Assembly: GCA_014804485.1 (NCBI GenBank)
Contig: JAAUZT010000012.1
Location: 1 to 48,150, forward strand
Direction of reading: 5' to 3'
Source: Lachnospiraceae bacterium
Lineage (GTDB): Bacteria > Bacillota > Clostridia > Lachnospirales > Lachnospiraceae
Length of the DNA: 48,150 bases
Every line of letters begins with the position of its first letter. Within the stretch, counting starts at the first letter, position 1. The position numbers and the translations under genes were made by a program. The notes below the pieces were generated by a model. It was not told where the DNA came from and searched no databases. It saw nothing but the letters and a program-made list of their open reading frames with translations. Positions 37,363 through 46,098 of the stretch are shown one piece after another.

Positions 37363-38564
37363 AGGTCTTCCTCCTGCTGTTCATGCCGGATAACCGAAAC
37401 GGTCGTCTCCGGCTGCGTATCTATGCCGTCCGATACTTGAATGTCACCGCTCTTTAGACCGGCGATCACATGTAAATAGTCACTCATTTCAGCCGTCTGA
37501 AAGCGCCATGCATCACCATACACGGGCAGACGGACGCATTTTTCTTTCGCGCCGTAGGAGTTCACGCTGCCCGCAATTTCTCCAGGCCAGCTCCTTCCGT
37601 TGGCAAAAAAATCATCCAGCGCGTCGATCACGGAAGAATCAATCCCTTTCATGGCGGAAGTTAAGATCAGTTCGGAAATATCGCTCTGGTCTACGTCCGC
37701 CCCGATCACCTTTCCGCCGCAGGACTCCGCTGACAACAATACCGACTGATACAACGAACCGCCGCAGGCGAATATAACCTCCGTACCCGCCTCGTACCAC
37801 TCGCGGGAAGTCTCCTCAATCTGTTCATCGGGCAGAAAAGTACCCGCATACCAATACTCCACGCTGATATCATCACTGTTGCCCAAATGGGCTGCCGCCG
37901 CATCGATTCCCTGCAGATAACCGTATCCATACCGCTCCACAGAGGGAAGCTGTTCCCCTCCGATAAATCCCAGCTTGGTGTAGCCATCCAAAACCGCCAT
38001 ATATCCGGCCAGATATCCTGCCTCCTCCTCCCGGTACGTAATACAGTGGACATTGGGTGCAATGACAACCGCATTGCCCTCGGCATCTTTTGGCACGCCG
38101 TCTAACAACAGGAAAAACACATCGTCGTATTCATTTTGCATCCGCCCAACCGTCTCTTCAAAATGGCTGCCGGCACATATGACAAGTGCCGCATCATTCT
38201 GAATCGCCGTGGTTACGGCTTTCTCATAGGATTCCTGCGTGTCATCGTCGGCACTGTAGTAAGAATAAGAGACCTCCGCTGCATCGGCATAGGTCTGCGC
38301 ACCGTTAAGCGCCGCCTGGTTGAAACCGCTGTCCATGGCGGAACTTGCATCGATCACCAACGCAACCTGTCCGCCTGCGATCTGACAGTTACTCACCGTA
38401 GTCTGTTCCGGTTCCATCTCCGGTTCTTTCTCAGACGTATTGTCCTCCTGCGCCGGTCTCTCAGTCGCTACAGGTTCCTCTGTAATCTCATCGTTTTTCC
38501 CACAGCCTGCGGATAACATACCGACTGCTGCAGCCAGGCCGAAAATTGTTAATCGTTTTCTCAT
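37344..38564 (-). CDS. BMP/PnrA-family substrate-binding lipoprotein
   Basis: A 406-residue basic-membrane-protein family lipoprotein. The lipobox is LSAGC, with a Glu/Thr-rich tether up to about residue 60, then a two-lobed binding domain: VALVIDASSAMDSGFNQAA, LVICAGSHFEETV, YREEEAGYLAGYMA, KLGFIGGEQLPSVERYGYGY and VIGADVDQSD. Characterised PnrA-like members bind purine nucleosides, but no permease or ATPase gene is adjacent, so the ligand and the partner are open. It overlaps the downstream DUF5722 gene by 19 nt, which suggests that the two lipoproteins work together. Confidence 0.88.
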   Translation of the reverse strand: MRKRLTIFGLAAAVGMLSAGCGKNDEITEEPVATERPAQEDNTSEKEPEMEPEQTTVSNCQIAGGQVALVIDASSAMDSGFNQAALNGAQTYADAAEVSYSYYSADDDTQESYEKAVTTAIQNDAALVICAGSHFEETVGRMQNEYDDVFFLLLDGVPKDAEGNAVVIAPNVHCITYREEEAGYLAGYMAVLDGYTKLGFIGGEQLPSVERYGYGYLQGIDAAAAHLGNSDDISVEYWYAGTFLPDEQIEETSREWYEAGTEVIFACGGSLYQSVLLSAESCGGKVIGADVDQSDISELILTSAMKGIDSSVIDALDDFFANGRSWPGEIAGSVNSYGAKEKCVRLPVYGDAWRFQTAEMSDYLHVIAGLKSGDIQVSDGIDTQPETTVSVIRHEQQEEDLWIPEK

Positions 38565-38623
38565 ATTCCACCTCTTCTTCTATCATAAATCTATCGTTGA
38601 TAGAAAACTCACGCCGGAACTTT

Positions 38624-39553
38624 TCATTCCTTTCGTACATCAAACGGCGGTATAAAACTCTCCCGTGCCGTATCTCCCTCCTGAATGTAAGCGTTCGTGA
38701 TTCCCAGATCTATGGCATAATCCACTACGGACTCATACTCCCTTTTCGTCACTTTCCTGCCCAACTCACCATACTCCGGACGATCCCGCAGTCTGTCAAA
38801 AGGAGTGTACTGGTTCATCAGACTGATATATACGCTGTCACCGTATGTCTCATAAACATATCGGATCACATCTTTTGCATTCTGCTTATGACCCGGCAGA
38901 AGAAGGTGCCTGACGATCACGCCTCTTTGCATCATACCGGTTTCATCGAAGAGAGGCAAATTCTCATCGCCATCTTTATATGTTATGTAAACCATTTCTT
39001 CCAGTGCTTCCTTCGCTACGGCAGGATAATCCAACGCCGCGGAATACTTCGCCGCAAGGGCCGGATCCATATACTTGAAGTCTGTCAGGAAAATATCTAC
39101 GATCCCCGCCAGACTCTTTATAACCTCCCGCTTGGCATAGCCGCTGCAGTTATATACAACGGGAAGCACAAGTCCCTGTTTTTTTGCCTTAAGGACAGCC
39201 TGCGCCACACCGGGCACATAATGATCAGGCGTGACCAGATTGATATTGGCAGCTCCCTGCTCCTGCAGTGTAAGGAATATCTGCGCCAGTCGCTCTACGG
39301 AAACCGCTTTTCCTCTTCCTCCCGCCGCAATCTCATAATTCTGGCAGTAGACACAGCGCAGATTACATCCGGAGAAAAACACCGTTCCGGAACCTTTTTC
39401 CCCGGAGATGCACGGCTCCTCCCACATATGCAGCGCCGCCCTCGCGATAAAGATCCGGTCATCCGAGCGGCAGTAGCCCATCTGTCCTTCTTCCCGGCGG
39501 ACATTACACTCTCTGGGACACAGATTGCAGGGATTTATACTCAACTTATCCAT
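38624..39553 (-). CDS. pflX: PflX-like radical SAM protein (COG1313)
   Basis: A 309-residue radical SAM enzyme related to pyruvate formate-lyase activating enzymes. The SAM cluster motif is CNLRCVYC (Cys63, Cys67, Cys70). A further group of cysteines at 9, 12, 16 and 28 (PCNLCPRECN...GYC) may hold a second cluster, as seen in COG1313 proteins. The target is unknown and no glycyl-radical enzyme gene is in the window. It lies between the beta-mannosidase and BMP genes on the same strand. Confidence 0.88.
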   Translation of the reverse strand: MDKLSINPCNLCPRECNVRREEGQMGYCRSDDRIFIARAALHMWEEPCISGEKGSGTVFFSGCNLRCVYCQNYEIAAGGRGKAVSVERLAQIFLTLQEQGAANINLVTPDHYVPGVAQAVLKAKKQGLVLPVVYNCSGYAKREVIKSLAGIVDIFLTDFKYMDPALAAKYSAALDYPAVAKEALEEMVYITYKDGDENLPLFDETGMMQRGVIVRHLLLPGHKQNAKDVIRYVYETYGDSVYISLMNQYTPFDRLRDRPEYGELGRKVTKREYESVVDYAIDLGITNAYIQEGDTARESFIPPFDVRKE

Positions 39554-39635
39554 TTATATAGCCATGCCCCTTTCTCAGGCTGTGAAATTTGTGCTGGGAG
39601 CGCTCTTACCGATCATCGCGATCCATTCATCGGGA

Positions 39636-42224
39636 TTACCTGATCTGATACACTGCCCGCAGCGCAAACTCCGTGGCATCTCCTTCCAGGATCTCCACTC
39701 GCTTCGTGCCGGGATTCATGTCAAAAAAGTTATCGGACAGTTTCACATCTCCATCCACACCCCGGATCTCCACACTCTTCGCATATGCCTGCGCATTAAT
39801 TAACAAGCTGTTCCCCTCTCTCGTATAGGACAGCTTCGGATCTTCAAACTTAAAATGCTTCGGCGCCGTAAACAGGCTGGTACCTTCCGATACAACCTGT
39901 CCTTCTACTTCCAAAGCATAACTTATGTAAACTTCCAATTCGCTAAATGATGAGAAATCATGTCGCTCAATCCACGTGCCGCTAAGCGGTTCCACTCTGA
40001 CCCGCTCTTCACCTACCAGCAGAATCTCACCCTTGGCCGTGCGGAGCTGCCACGTCACCAAACCGCTCACCGGTTCAAACGTCTCATTTGCCACATGCAG
40101 TCTCGCCGACTTCACAATGGGTGCCGGCTGTGAGACACAGAAGGGTCTCTCACTCAGTTCCCCTGTTTCTTCACAGGAGATCATGATCGGTGCAAAAGCC
40201 CGCTTTTCGGCATAATGCAACGCTTTCCAGCGGCCGTAATAATCAATGCCCGCCCAGGATGCCACCGGCCAGATATCATTGAGCTGCCATACGATCGTGC
40301 CCATGCACCTACCCCGGTGTCTGCGAAAATGCTCGATTCCGTAGCGGATCGCATCCGCCTGCAGAAGCTGAGACGCATACAACAGTGTGTCGAAATCTGT
40401 CGGATAGAGGTACGTCGCAGACAGATATGTCATGATCTTACCGTTCGCCGCCACATTCCGCTGATGCATCTCCATGACTCTGGAAAAGATATTGCGGTCC
40501 TCGGGTTCAGTGAAGGTCTCCACAGTCTTTAAGCACGGGAAAGACTGGAATCCAAACTCAGAAACGTAGCGGAATCTGAATTTACGGTACTCCGTAAATG
40601 GTTTATTTCCATGCCATACATCCCAATAATGTGTATCTCCTCTGTTTTCATCCCACGGATTGTCAAAATTCCCTCCGGAAGACGGAGATGACGGCCAGTA
40701 AAATGTCCCCGGATCTTCCTCTTCCAGAATCTTCGGAATGATATACTCAAACAGCTTAATATAGTCACATTTCTGTTTCTCTGACGGCTTCCACGCCTTA
40801 TCCAGCGTCTGTGTCTCCATCTCGTTATTGCCGCACCATAGCCCCAGACAGGCATGATGTCTGATTCTTCTTATATTATCGCGGATCTCCATACTGACAT
40901 TGCGTGCAAAAGCATCGTCCAACTCATAAGATGCGCAGGCAAACATGAAATCCTGCCATACGACCAATCCCAGTTCGTCGCACAAATCATAAAACCAGTC
41001 ATCCGGATAATATCCGCCGCCCCATACCCGGATACAGTTGTAATGGGCCTGTGCGGCATCCTGAAGCAGCTTCTTCGTGCGCTCCGGCGTCACTCTGGAC
41101 AAAATATTATCCTCCGGTATATAGTCCGCCCCCATGGCAAATATTTTGACACCGTTCACCTCGTGGGCAAAGCACTCTCCCCACTCGTCCTGCTGCGTGT
41201 TAACCGTCATAGTGCGCAGACCGATTCTGCGGCTCCACACATCCAGCACCGCTCCCTGATCATCTAACAGCGTCACTTCCGCACGATAAAGCGGCTGCTT
41301 GCCGTAACCGTTAGGCCACCAGCGCTTCGGATCATGCACAGTGATCGTATCCCAGCTATCCCCTGTTTCCTCGCCCTTATCTGCCGTAACCGTCTCCACA
41401 TATGCCTCCGACACACTTGTACGCGCACACTGCCCGGAAAACTTTTCCGCAATCAGAATCCCCGTGTCGTCATAGAGCGCCGTCCTGATTTCATAGCTGT
41501 CATCTGCTATTTCCGGCACAAAATTTTCAATGGTGACGTTATACTTTATGTCAACCATTCCCATGTGAATATCCACGCCCTTCGGTGTGACATCCACTGC
41601 ATTTCCACGGAGCCAGTTCTGCATTATGTAAACCTGTTCCAATCTAGCCTTCCTGCCGGATAAAACGGAGACTTCCCTGAAAATCCCCACATCAGGCAGC
41701 CTCGGACCCCAGTCCCATCCAAACATGCAGTGTGCCTTGCGCAAATGCGGGAACCCTTTCATACACTCTCCGGAACCGCCGGTATATACTTTCTCATTCT
41801 CTTTTGCAATGTATTTCGTCGGAGACGCGAGCTCCACGCGTAACGTATTCTCGCCAACCTTGGCAATTTCTTCGATATCAAACTCCCAGATACGGTGCAT
41901 ATTGTCGGTTTGTCCCAAAAGTCTGCCATTAAGGTAGACTTCTGCAAGTGTATCGATTCCATCGAAACGTAACAGCAGGAAATCGCTCTGCAACTGCTCT
42001 TTGTCAATAGCAAACGTGGTCTGAAAACAAAAATTGTTTTCCATCAGGCGCAGCGCCTCCAACTCGTTCATCCTGTCATAAGGATCAGGCATAAGCCCCT
42101 TTTCCAGCAAAGTACCATAGACAGAACCCGGAATCCGCATATCAATCCAGTCTTCCGGTATGTCATAGACATTCTCCCCCACGATCTTCATCTGCCAATT
42201 CTTGTCGAGTATCATTTTATCCAT
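39636..42224 (-). CDS. GH2 beta-mannosidase
   Basis: An 862-residue cytoplasmic GH2 enzyme without a signal peptide. Family blocks are GSVYGTLLEKGLMPDPY, HCMFGWDWGPRLPDVGI, PKRWWPNGYGKQPLY and MGADYIPEDN. The acid/base Glu468 lies in WCGNNEME and the nucleophile Glu556 in YVSEFGFQSFP. The C-terminal WQLNDIWPVASWAGIDYYGRWK is typical of beta-mannosidase. It removes terminal beta-mannose from N-glycan or mannan fragments. GGAG lies 10 nt before the ATG. It probably heads the operon running to 35632. Confidence 0.93.
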   Translation of the reverse strand: MDKMILDKNWQMKIVGENVYDIPEDWIDMRIPGSVYGTLLEKGLMPDPYDRMNELEALRLMENNFCFQTTFAIDKEQLQSDFLLLRFDGIDTLAEVYLNGRLLGQTDNMHRIWEFDIEEIAKVGENTLRVELASPTKYIAKENEKVYTGGSGECMKGFPHLRKAHCMFGWDWGPRLPDVGIFREVSVLSGRKARLEQVYIMQNWLRGNAVDVTPKGVDIHMGMVDIKYNVTIENFVPEIADDSYEIRTALYDDTGILIAEKFSGQCARTSVSEAYVETVTADKGEETGDSWDTITVHDPKRWWPNGYGKQPLYRAEVTLLDDQGAVLDVWSRRIGLRTMTVNTQQDEWGECFAHEVNGVKIFAMGADYIPEDNILSRVTPERTKKLLQDAAQAHYNCIRVWGGGYYPDDWFYDLCDELGLVVWQDFMFACASYELDDAFARNVSMEIRDNIRRIRHHACLGLWCGNNEMETQTLDKAWKPSEKQKCDYIKLFEYIIPKILEEEDPGTFYWPSSPSSGGNFDNPWDENRGDTHYWDVWHGNKPFTEYRKFRFRYVSEFGFQSFPCLKTVETFTEPEDRNIFSRVMEMHQRNVAANGKIMTYLSATYLYPTDFDTLLYASQLLQADAIRYGIEHFRRHRGRCMGTIVWQLNDIWPVASWAGIDYYGRWKALHYAEKRAFAPIMISCEETGELSERPFCVSQPAPIVKSARLHVANETFEPVSGLVTWQLRTAKGEILLVGEERVRVEPLSGTWIERHDFSSFSELEVYISYALEVEGQVVSEGTSLFTAPKHFKFEDPKLSYTREGNSLLINAQAYAKSVEIRGVDGDVKLSDNFFDMNPGTKRVEILEGDATEFALRAVYQIR

Positions 42225-42294
42225 ACAACTCTGTCTCCGTTCTTCGTACTAAATATGAATGCATTTACTGTTTTGACATAACCAATACCCAGCG

Positions 42295-42440
42295 CAGATG
42301 AAAGTGAATATCTTAAGAAGCCCCTTAAAAAGCGTCAGCGCTTAACGAGGTTATGAGTTGCAAGGCAACTCACGAGTTTAGCGTCTGCTACGCTTTTTAC
42401 GGAGCGAAAGCGCGGCTTCGTAGATATTCACTTTCATCTG
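42295..42440. repeat. Nested 146-bp palindromic element
   Basis: Three nested stems share one axis. The outer stem is 19 bp and perfect (42295-42313 with 42422-42440). The middle is AAAAAGCGT (42327-42335) with ACGCTTTTT (42390-42398). The inner is GAGTTGC-AAG-GCAACTC (42355-42371). The whole could fold as a long hairpin or cruciform, like a MITE or a repeat of the REP/ERIC kind. It encodes nothing recognisable. Confidence 0.8.
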
Positions 42441-42569
42441 TGCGTGCGGTTTACATAACTAAAAAGCAGTAACATTGTACACTTATTACATCATAACGGA
42501 ATTCCCCCCGTTTGTCATCTTAATTATTTCTGTACATCCGTGTCCTCCGAAGCAGGCACAGATCATCCG

Positions 42570-42598
42570 TTGCTTCCTGACCGAAATCATGCTAAAGT
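42570..42598 (+). promoter_or_regulatory. Candidate promoter of the small membrane protein gene
   Basis: TTGCTT (42570-42575), 17-nt spacer, TAAAGT (42593-42598). Moderate match only, placed about 118 nt before the start codon. Confidence 0.4.
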
Positions 42599-42715
42599 AT
42601 GAAAAGAAAAGTATCCGAGAAGACATGAGGTGCAAGTATGGGATATAGACTGCATTAAACTGCTCTGACACGTAGACTGACATCAAATACACAGACGTTA
42701 AGAAGGAGAACTCTA

Positions 42716-42922
42716 ATGAAAAAAAAGACCCCGAAACAGATCGTCGCTCTTACATGCGTCGTTCTGCTCGTTGCCATGTATGTGATTACTCTGATTGCGG
42801 CATGCCTGGATGTGACGGCTACCGGGCGGCTCTTCGCAGGATGTCTTGCGCTCACGGTAGCCCTGCCGATTTTATGCTGGATTATACTTCATTTTTGTAA
42901 CAATTCTCAAGACCAATCATAG
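42716..42922 (+). CDS. Small two-helix membrane protein
   Basis: A 68-residue protein, the only plus-strand gene in the window. AAGGAG lies 7 nt before the ATG. A basic start (MKKKTPKQ) precedes two hydrophobic segments (about 9-28 and 39-60) and a short polar tail. I recall comparable short proteins with the same KKKxPKQI opening in Lachnospiraceae genomes, but no function is known to me. Its last 6 nt overlap the end of the convergent ABC permease gene. Confidence 0.75.
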   Translation: MKKKTPKQIVALTCVVLLVAMYVITLIAACLDVTATGRLFAGCLALTVALPILCWIILHFCNNSQDQS

Positions 42923-43612
42923 CAGACCGCCCCTGCGATAAGCATAGATAAACATTCCTGCGGCGATTACGGCGCTGACCGCAATGACGAGCAGACTCTT
43001 CGGCTCAGTTCCCGTCCCTGACGCAAGGCCGTTCAACATCAGTTGAACCTGTTGTGAGTAGGCATAATCCGCCACCTTGGCGATGGTTTCATTGAACATG
43101 GCAAGCATGGGCAGGAAAGCGAACACCATCATGGTCGGCGTTGCAATCGTTGTGGCGCTGATCTGACTCTTCGTCAGGATTCCGATCACCGCGCCTAGCA
43201 GCATGGAAACGCAGATCCCTGCTGCCATAATCAGCAGAAATCGTAGGAACTCTGCTCCGCCATATCCGCCCACTACGGCGAATACAACACTTCCCACCAT
43301 GCAGGCACTAAAGACAAATCCGCCGATTCCCAGAAGATACTCTACAGGCTTCACACTGCCGAAGAAGAGCATGCGAAGTGTGTTCTTCTCTTTTTCCTCC
43401 GAGATGACCGCCGCCATGACGTTGAGCGGTGCCATACCGATATGCATGACCGCAAACATACCTACGAAAAAGTGCGGAGGCATATTCTCGACCTGTATGG
43501 CGTTTTCCATAACGACCACCATCAGGGGAAACATAATAAACTGGATGCCCAGAGCAAGATTTCTGCCGGTATCTTTCACTTGTTTTCTGAATATAATGAT
43601 CGAATTTTTCAC
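42917..43612 (-). CDS. ABC-2 type transporter permease
   Basis: A 231-residue membrane protein with six predicted helices. The block AAVISEEKEKNTLRMLFFGSVKP is typical of ABC-2 permeases (residues about 67-89), before the second helix pair. It is the last gene of the LytTR-DUF3021-ATPase-permease operon and the partner of the ATPase encoded 195 nt upstream. It likely exports a drug, peptide or lipid. Confidence 0.87.
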   Translation of the reverse strand: MKNSIIIFRKQVKDTGRNLALGIQFIMFPLMVVVMENAIQVENMPPHFFVGMFAVMHIGMAPLNVMAAVISEEKEKNTLRMLFFGSVKPVEYLLGIGGFVFSACMVGSVVFAVVGGYGGAEFLRFLLIMAAGICVSMLLGAVIGILTKSQISATTIATPTMMVFAFLPMLAMFNETIAKVADYAYSQQVQLMLNGLASGTGTEPKSLLVIAVSAVIAAGMFIYAYRRGGLL

Positions 43613-43686
43613 TCTTTTCTCCTACCTTCCATATACTTTTACGCTACGCTTTCTCATTTGACTGGCTACACGGCACTACCAAATCA

Positions 43687-43806
43687 GTTTACATAACACT
43701 TCGTTCTGTACGCTTCCGTATAGTTTACATAATATTTTAACATAAAAATCTTGTATTCAACTCACATAATGTTTCTCAATAAACACCTCTTAATAAGTTT
43801 ACATAA
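43687..43806. repeat. Array of TTATGTAAAC motifs at 36-37 bp spacing
   Basis: In the spacer between the ABC ATPase and permease genes, GTTTACATAA occurs exactly at 43687, 43723 and 43797. A degenerate copy (ACTCACATAA) lies at 43760, giving steps of 36, 37 and 37 bp. Intervening sequences are unrelated to each other. This looks like a set of protein-binding sites on one helix face rather than a CRISPR array. Confidence 0.6.
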
Positions 43807-43807
43807 C

Positions 43808-44728
43808 TTATTCCTGTAAACGCTGCCCAGTCAGTTCCAGAAACACGGATTCCAGATTCGGCTCCGTGGAATGTATCGTCTCAATCTGTCGGGTCTGCAG
43901 ATATTCATATACCTGAGCCGCCGCTTCCTCCGTATTCGGCAAATCCAGATCCTTGCCGCTATACAGGCGTATCCTCAGCCGGTTTATATGATTATACTTC
44001 CTGTTGATCTCCTGAGGTTCTCCGTACTCAACGATCTTCCCTTCATGCAGGAGTGCAACATGTTTACATAACTTCTCAGCCTCGGTCATATTATGGGTCG
44101 TCAAAAAAACTGTTGTCCCCTCCTTACACATTCCGAAGATCAGCTCATGAATATGTCCGGTCGTGGCAGGGTCCAGTCCGCTTGTGGGTTCATCCAGAAA
44201 CAGAAATTCCGGTCTGTGCAAAACGGCTCTCGCCAGCATAAGTCTGCCTCTCATGCCTTTAGACAGCTTCTGCGCCGGACATTTCCTGTCTTCATACAAT
44301 CCAACCCACTTTAACACCTCCCCGATCCTGTCGTGACCAATTCGGTACAGATCGGCATACAGCCTCAGATTGTCATAACAGGACAGTCTCTCATAAAGCC
44401 CGCAATCGTCCATCATCATGCCAATCCTCCGATAGATTGCCGGACCGGGACTTCGCATATCACACCCTGCCAGTTCCACGCTGCCGGATGTGGGTACAAG
44501 CTGCCCCGTGATGATCTTAATAAGCGTTGTCTTGCCCGCACCTGACGGTCCTAAGAGTCCTATGATTTCTCCTTTCTTTACAGACAAAGAAATATTTTTC
44601 AGCACTTCTTTTTCTCCGAATCGGTGCGATACATTCGTGATCGCAATCGCGTTTTGATCAAGCCGTGTATTGTCTTCTGTTTGAAACTCTTTTATTTGAA
44701 AATCTTTTGTCTGGAACTGGTTTTCCAT
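43808..44728 (-). CDS. ABC transporter ATP-binding protein (ABC-2 type)
   Basis: A 306-residue cytoplasmic ATPase. After an unusual polar N-terminus of about 28 residues come Walker A GPSGAGKTT, the signature region LSKGMRGRLMLARA, Walker B FLFLDEPTSGLD and the His-switch TTHNMTEAEKLCKH. The C-terminal extension reaches ESVFLELTG, as in the CcmA/NatA-like exporters. The start at 44728 has GAGGG 9 nt upstream. It lies about 100 nt after the DUF3021 gene and is paired with the downstream permease. Confidence 0.92.
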   Translation of the reverse strand: MENQFQTKDFQIKEFQTEDNTRLDQNAIAITNVSHRFGEKEVLKNISLSVKKGEIIGLLGPSGAGKTTLIKIITGQLVPTSGSVELAGCDMRSPGPAIYRRIGMMMDDCGLYERLSCYDNLRLYADLYRIGHDRIGEVLKWVGLYEDRKCPAQKLSKGMRGRLMLARAVLHRPEFLFLDEPTSGLDPATTGHIHELIFGMCKEGTTVFLTTHNMTEAEKLCKHVALLHEGKIVEYGEPQEINRKYNHINRLRIRLYSGKDLDLPNTEEAAAQVYEYLQTRQIETIHSTEPNLESVFLELTGQRLQE

Positions 44729-44832
44729 CTTCAAAATCCCTCTTTTCTCTACTTTTTCCTTTACTCTCCTCCGCTTTCCGTCCTATCACCTCGGCGGCTC
44801 ATGATATTTGCACAGAAAGCTCATCTCTGACA

Positions 44833-45321
44833 TTAAGAATCCCCATTCCCTTTCTCCTGCTCCTTCAGCCTCGACAGCGCTTCCTCCATCCTGCGGTTCT
44901 GCGTCCGCTCCTTCAACAGTGTGAGTATAAGGCTTCCCACAAAGCACACGCCAAAGCTGACAGCAAATCCCGCCCATGCCTGCCACATGTCTACCGGAAA
45001 CCAGCCAAACACCGCCGCACATACTATGATCATCACGATCACACACAGCAGCATACATACTGTGCGCAGCGTGACGGACATCCGCTTGATCACGCCATCC
45101 GTGAAGAAAATCGTACGAAATGCAGTAATGCAGACCGATACACCTAAAAACTGCAGTATCGTCGCTACGGACAATCCCTCTTTGCCCAAAGAATACAGGC
45201 TCGAAACCTCCCTTGCCTCCTCTCCCACAATACTGCAGAAGATGCACAGCACTAAAATACTGAAGCCGAATGTAATAAATACATGACCGCAATAATCAAA
45301 TATCGTTCTTTTCTCTTCCAT
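44833..45321 (-). CDS. DUF3021-family membrane protein
   Basis: A 162-residue protein with four hydrophobic segments (about 12-32, 52-70, 84-105 and 112-135) and a charged coiled tail. The size, topology and position directly after a LytTR gene fit DUF3021, which commonly forms a regulatory pair with a stand-alone LytTR protein; the membrane partner is thought to hold the regulator inactive. GGAGG lies 9 nt before the ATG. An overlapping frame (44786-45292) is a shadow. Confidence 0.8.
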   Translation of the reverse strand: MEEKRTIFDYCGHVFITFGFSILVLCIFCSIVGEEAREVSSLYSLGKEGLSVATILQFLGVSVCITAFRTIFFTDGVIKRMSVTLRTVCMLLCVIVMIIVCAAVFGWFPVDMWQAWAGFAVSFGVCFVGSLILTLLKERTQNRRMEEALSRLKEQEKGNGDS

Positions 45322-45359
45322 AATATCCTGCCTCCGTCATTTCCGCGATTCTGTTTCTC

Positions 45360-45803
45360 TCACTTCGCAATCCCAAGCCGTTTCTTAATCCCGTCTGCAT
45401 ACTGCCTTGAGGCGATGATCACTTCTCCGTTATCCATTGTCACACGAATCCTGCGGTTAATGTCACTTCGAAGAGACCTGACAGCGCTTAACCGAACCAG
45501 ACATGATTTACTCACCCGCAAGAATCCCCACGCTTCCAGCTGCTCCTCCAGCTCATACAGCTTAAGTCCCGATTCATACACGCCGTCTTTCGTGTAGACA
45601 AAAGTCTTTCGCTCCAAGGATTCTATATAAATGACCTCTGTAACATCAAGCAGATACGTCTCCTCATCCCGCGTGACGGCAAGCTGTCTTTCCGGCAGCC
45701 GCAGCATGGCAAGGATTCTGGAGAGTTCCGGTGTCAGTTCCCTACAGGATATCCTGATGCAAGTCTCATCGACCTGCTCATCCACATTAATCTCTATTTT
45801 CAT
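45360..45803 (-). CDS. Stand-alone LytTR transcription regulator
   Basis: A 147-residue protein with a short N-terminal domain (about 1-45) and a C-terminal LytTR DNA-binding domain: EVIYIESLERKTFVYTKDGVY, LEAWGFLRVSKSCLVRLSAV and IIASRQYADGIKKRLG. There is no receiver domain. It is the first gene of the operon that continues with DUF3021 and the ABC exporter, and probably regulates its own operon. The ribosome site is weak, with GAAGGG 13 nt upstream. Confidence 0.9.
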   Translation of the reverse strand: MKIEINVDEQVDETCIRISCRELTPELSRILAMLRLPERQLAVTRDEETYLLDVTEVIYIESLERKTFVYTKDGVYESGLKLYELEEQLEAWGFLRVSKSCLVRLSAVRSLRSDINRRIRVTMDNGEVIIASRQYADGIKKRLGIAK

Positions 45804-46018
45804 TTTTCTAACTATGCCCTTCTCTCAACCTGCAAGTTTGCATCCGTATGATGCCCCATATTCCTCTTGATATATTCTGACATGGGAAAACATGCTATGC
45901 AGTATGCCTCCCATATATGAGTGCCACTGTACGGATCAGGATTTTATACTGGAAACATACCACAACCCTGCTTCCAGCACAATATCCCGATACCTGTTCT
46001 GCCCGATTCCGGACATAA

Positions 46019-46062
46019 CATGCCGTGACAGTGGCATGAAAAGACTTTAATAGATACTATTA
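46019..46062 (-). terminator. Hairpins after the acyltransferase gene
   Basis: Two small stems follow the stop: TAATAG-TAT-CTATTA (46048-46062) and CATGCC-N8-GGCATG (46019-46038). Neither has a full U-tract. The rest of the 295-bp gap (45804-46098) shows no gene and no convincing promoter. Confidence 0.4.
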
Positions 46063-46098
46063 GAAATTTTTAATGTCGTTAACTATAAAAGAAATGAA

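Larger units (their letters stand above)
42225..42715. other. Intergenic region with palindrome, motif copy and promoter
   Basis: About 490 bp between the beta-mannosidase and the small plus-strand gene. It holds the palindromic element at 42295-42440, one copy of the decamer GTTTACATAA at 42449-42458 and a candidate plus-strand promoter at 42570-42598. I see no credible gene; the minus ORF across 42486-42692 has no ribosome site. Confidence 0.6.

Noticed and set aside
38546..39643. Long plus-strand ORF (365 codons) opposite pflX
   Set aside because: Antisense shadow of a gene with intact radical SAM cysteines; composition is not protein-like.
42486..42692. Minus ORF of 68 codons upstream of the small membrane protein
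   Set aside because: No ribosome site; its Cys content is incidental and it covers the candidate plus-strand promoter.
43687..43806. CRISPR array
   Set aside because: Regular spacing is present, but repeats are only 10 bp and no cas genes are near.
44786..45292. Minus ORF of 168 codons overlapping the DUF3021 gene
   Set aside because: The alternative frame lacks membrane-helix pattern and ribosome site, while the chosen frame has both.
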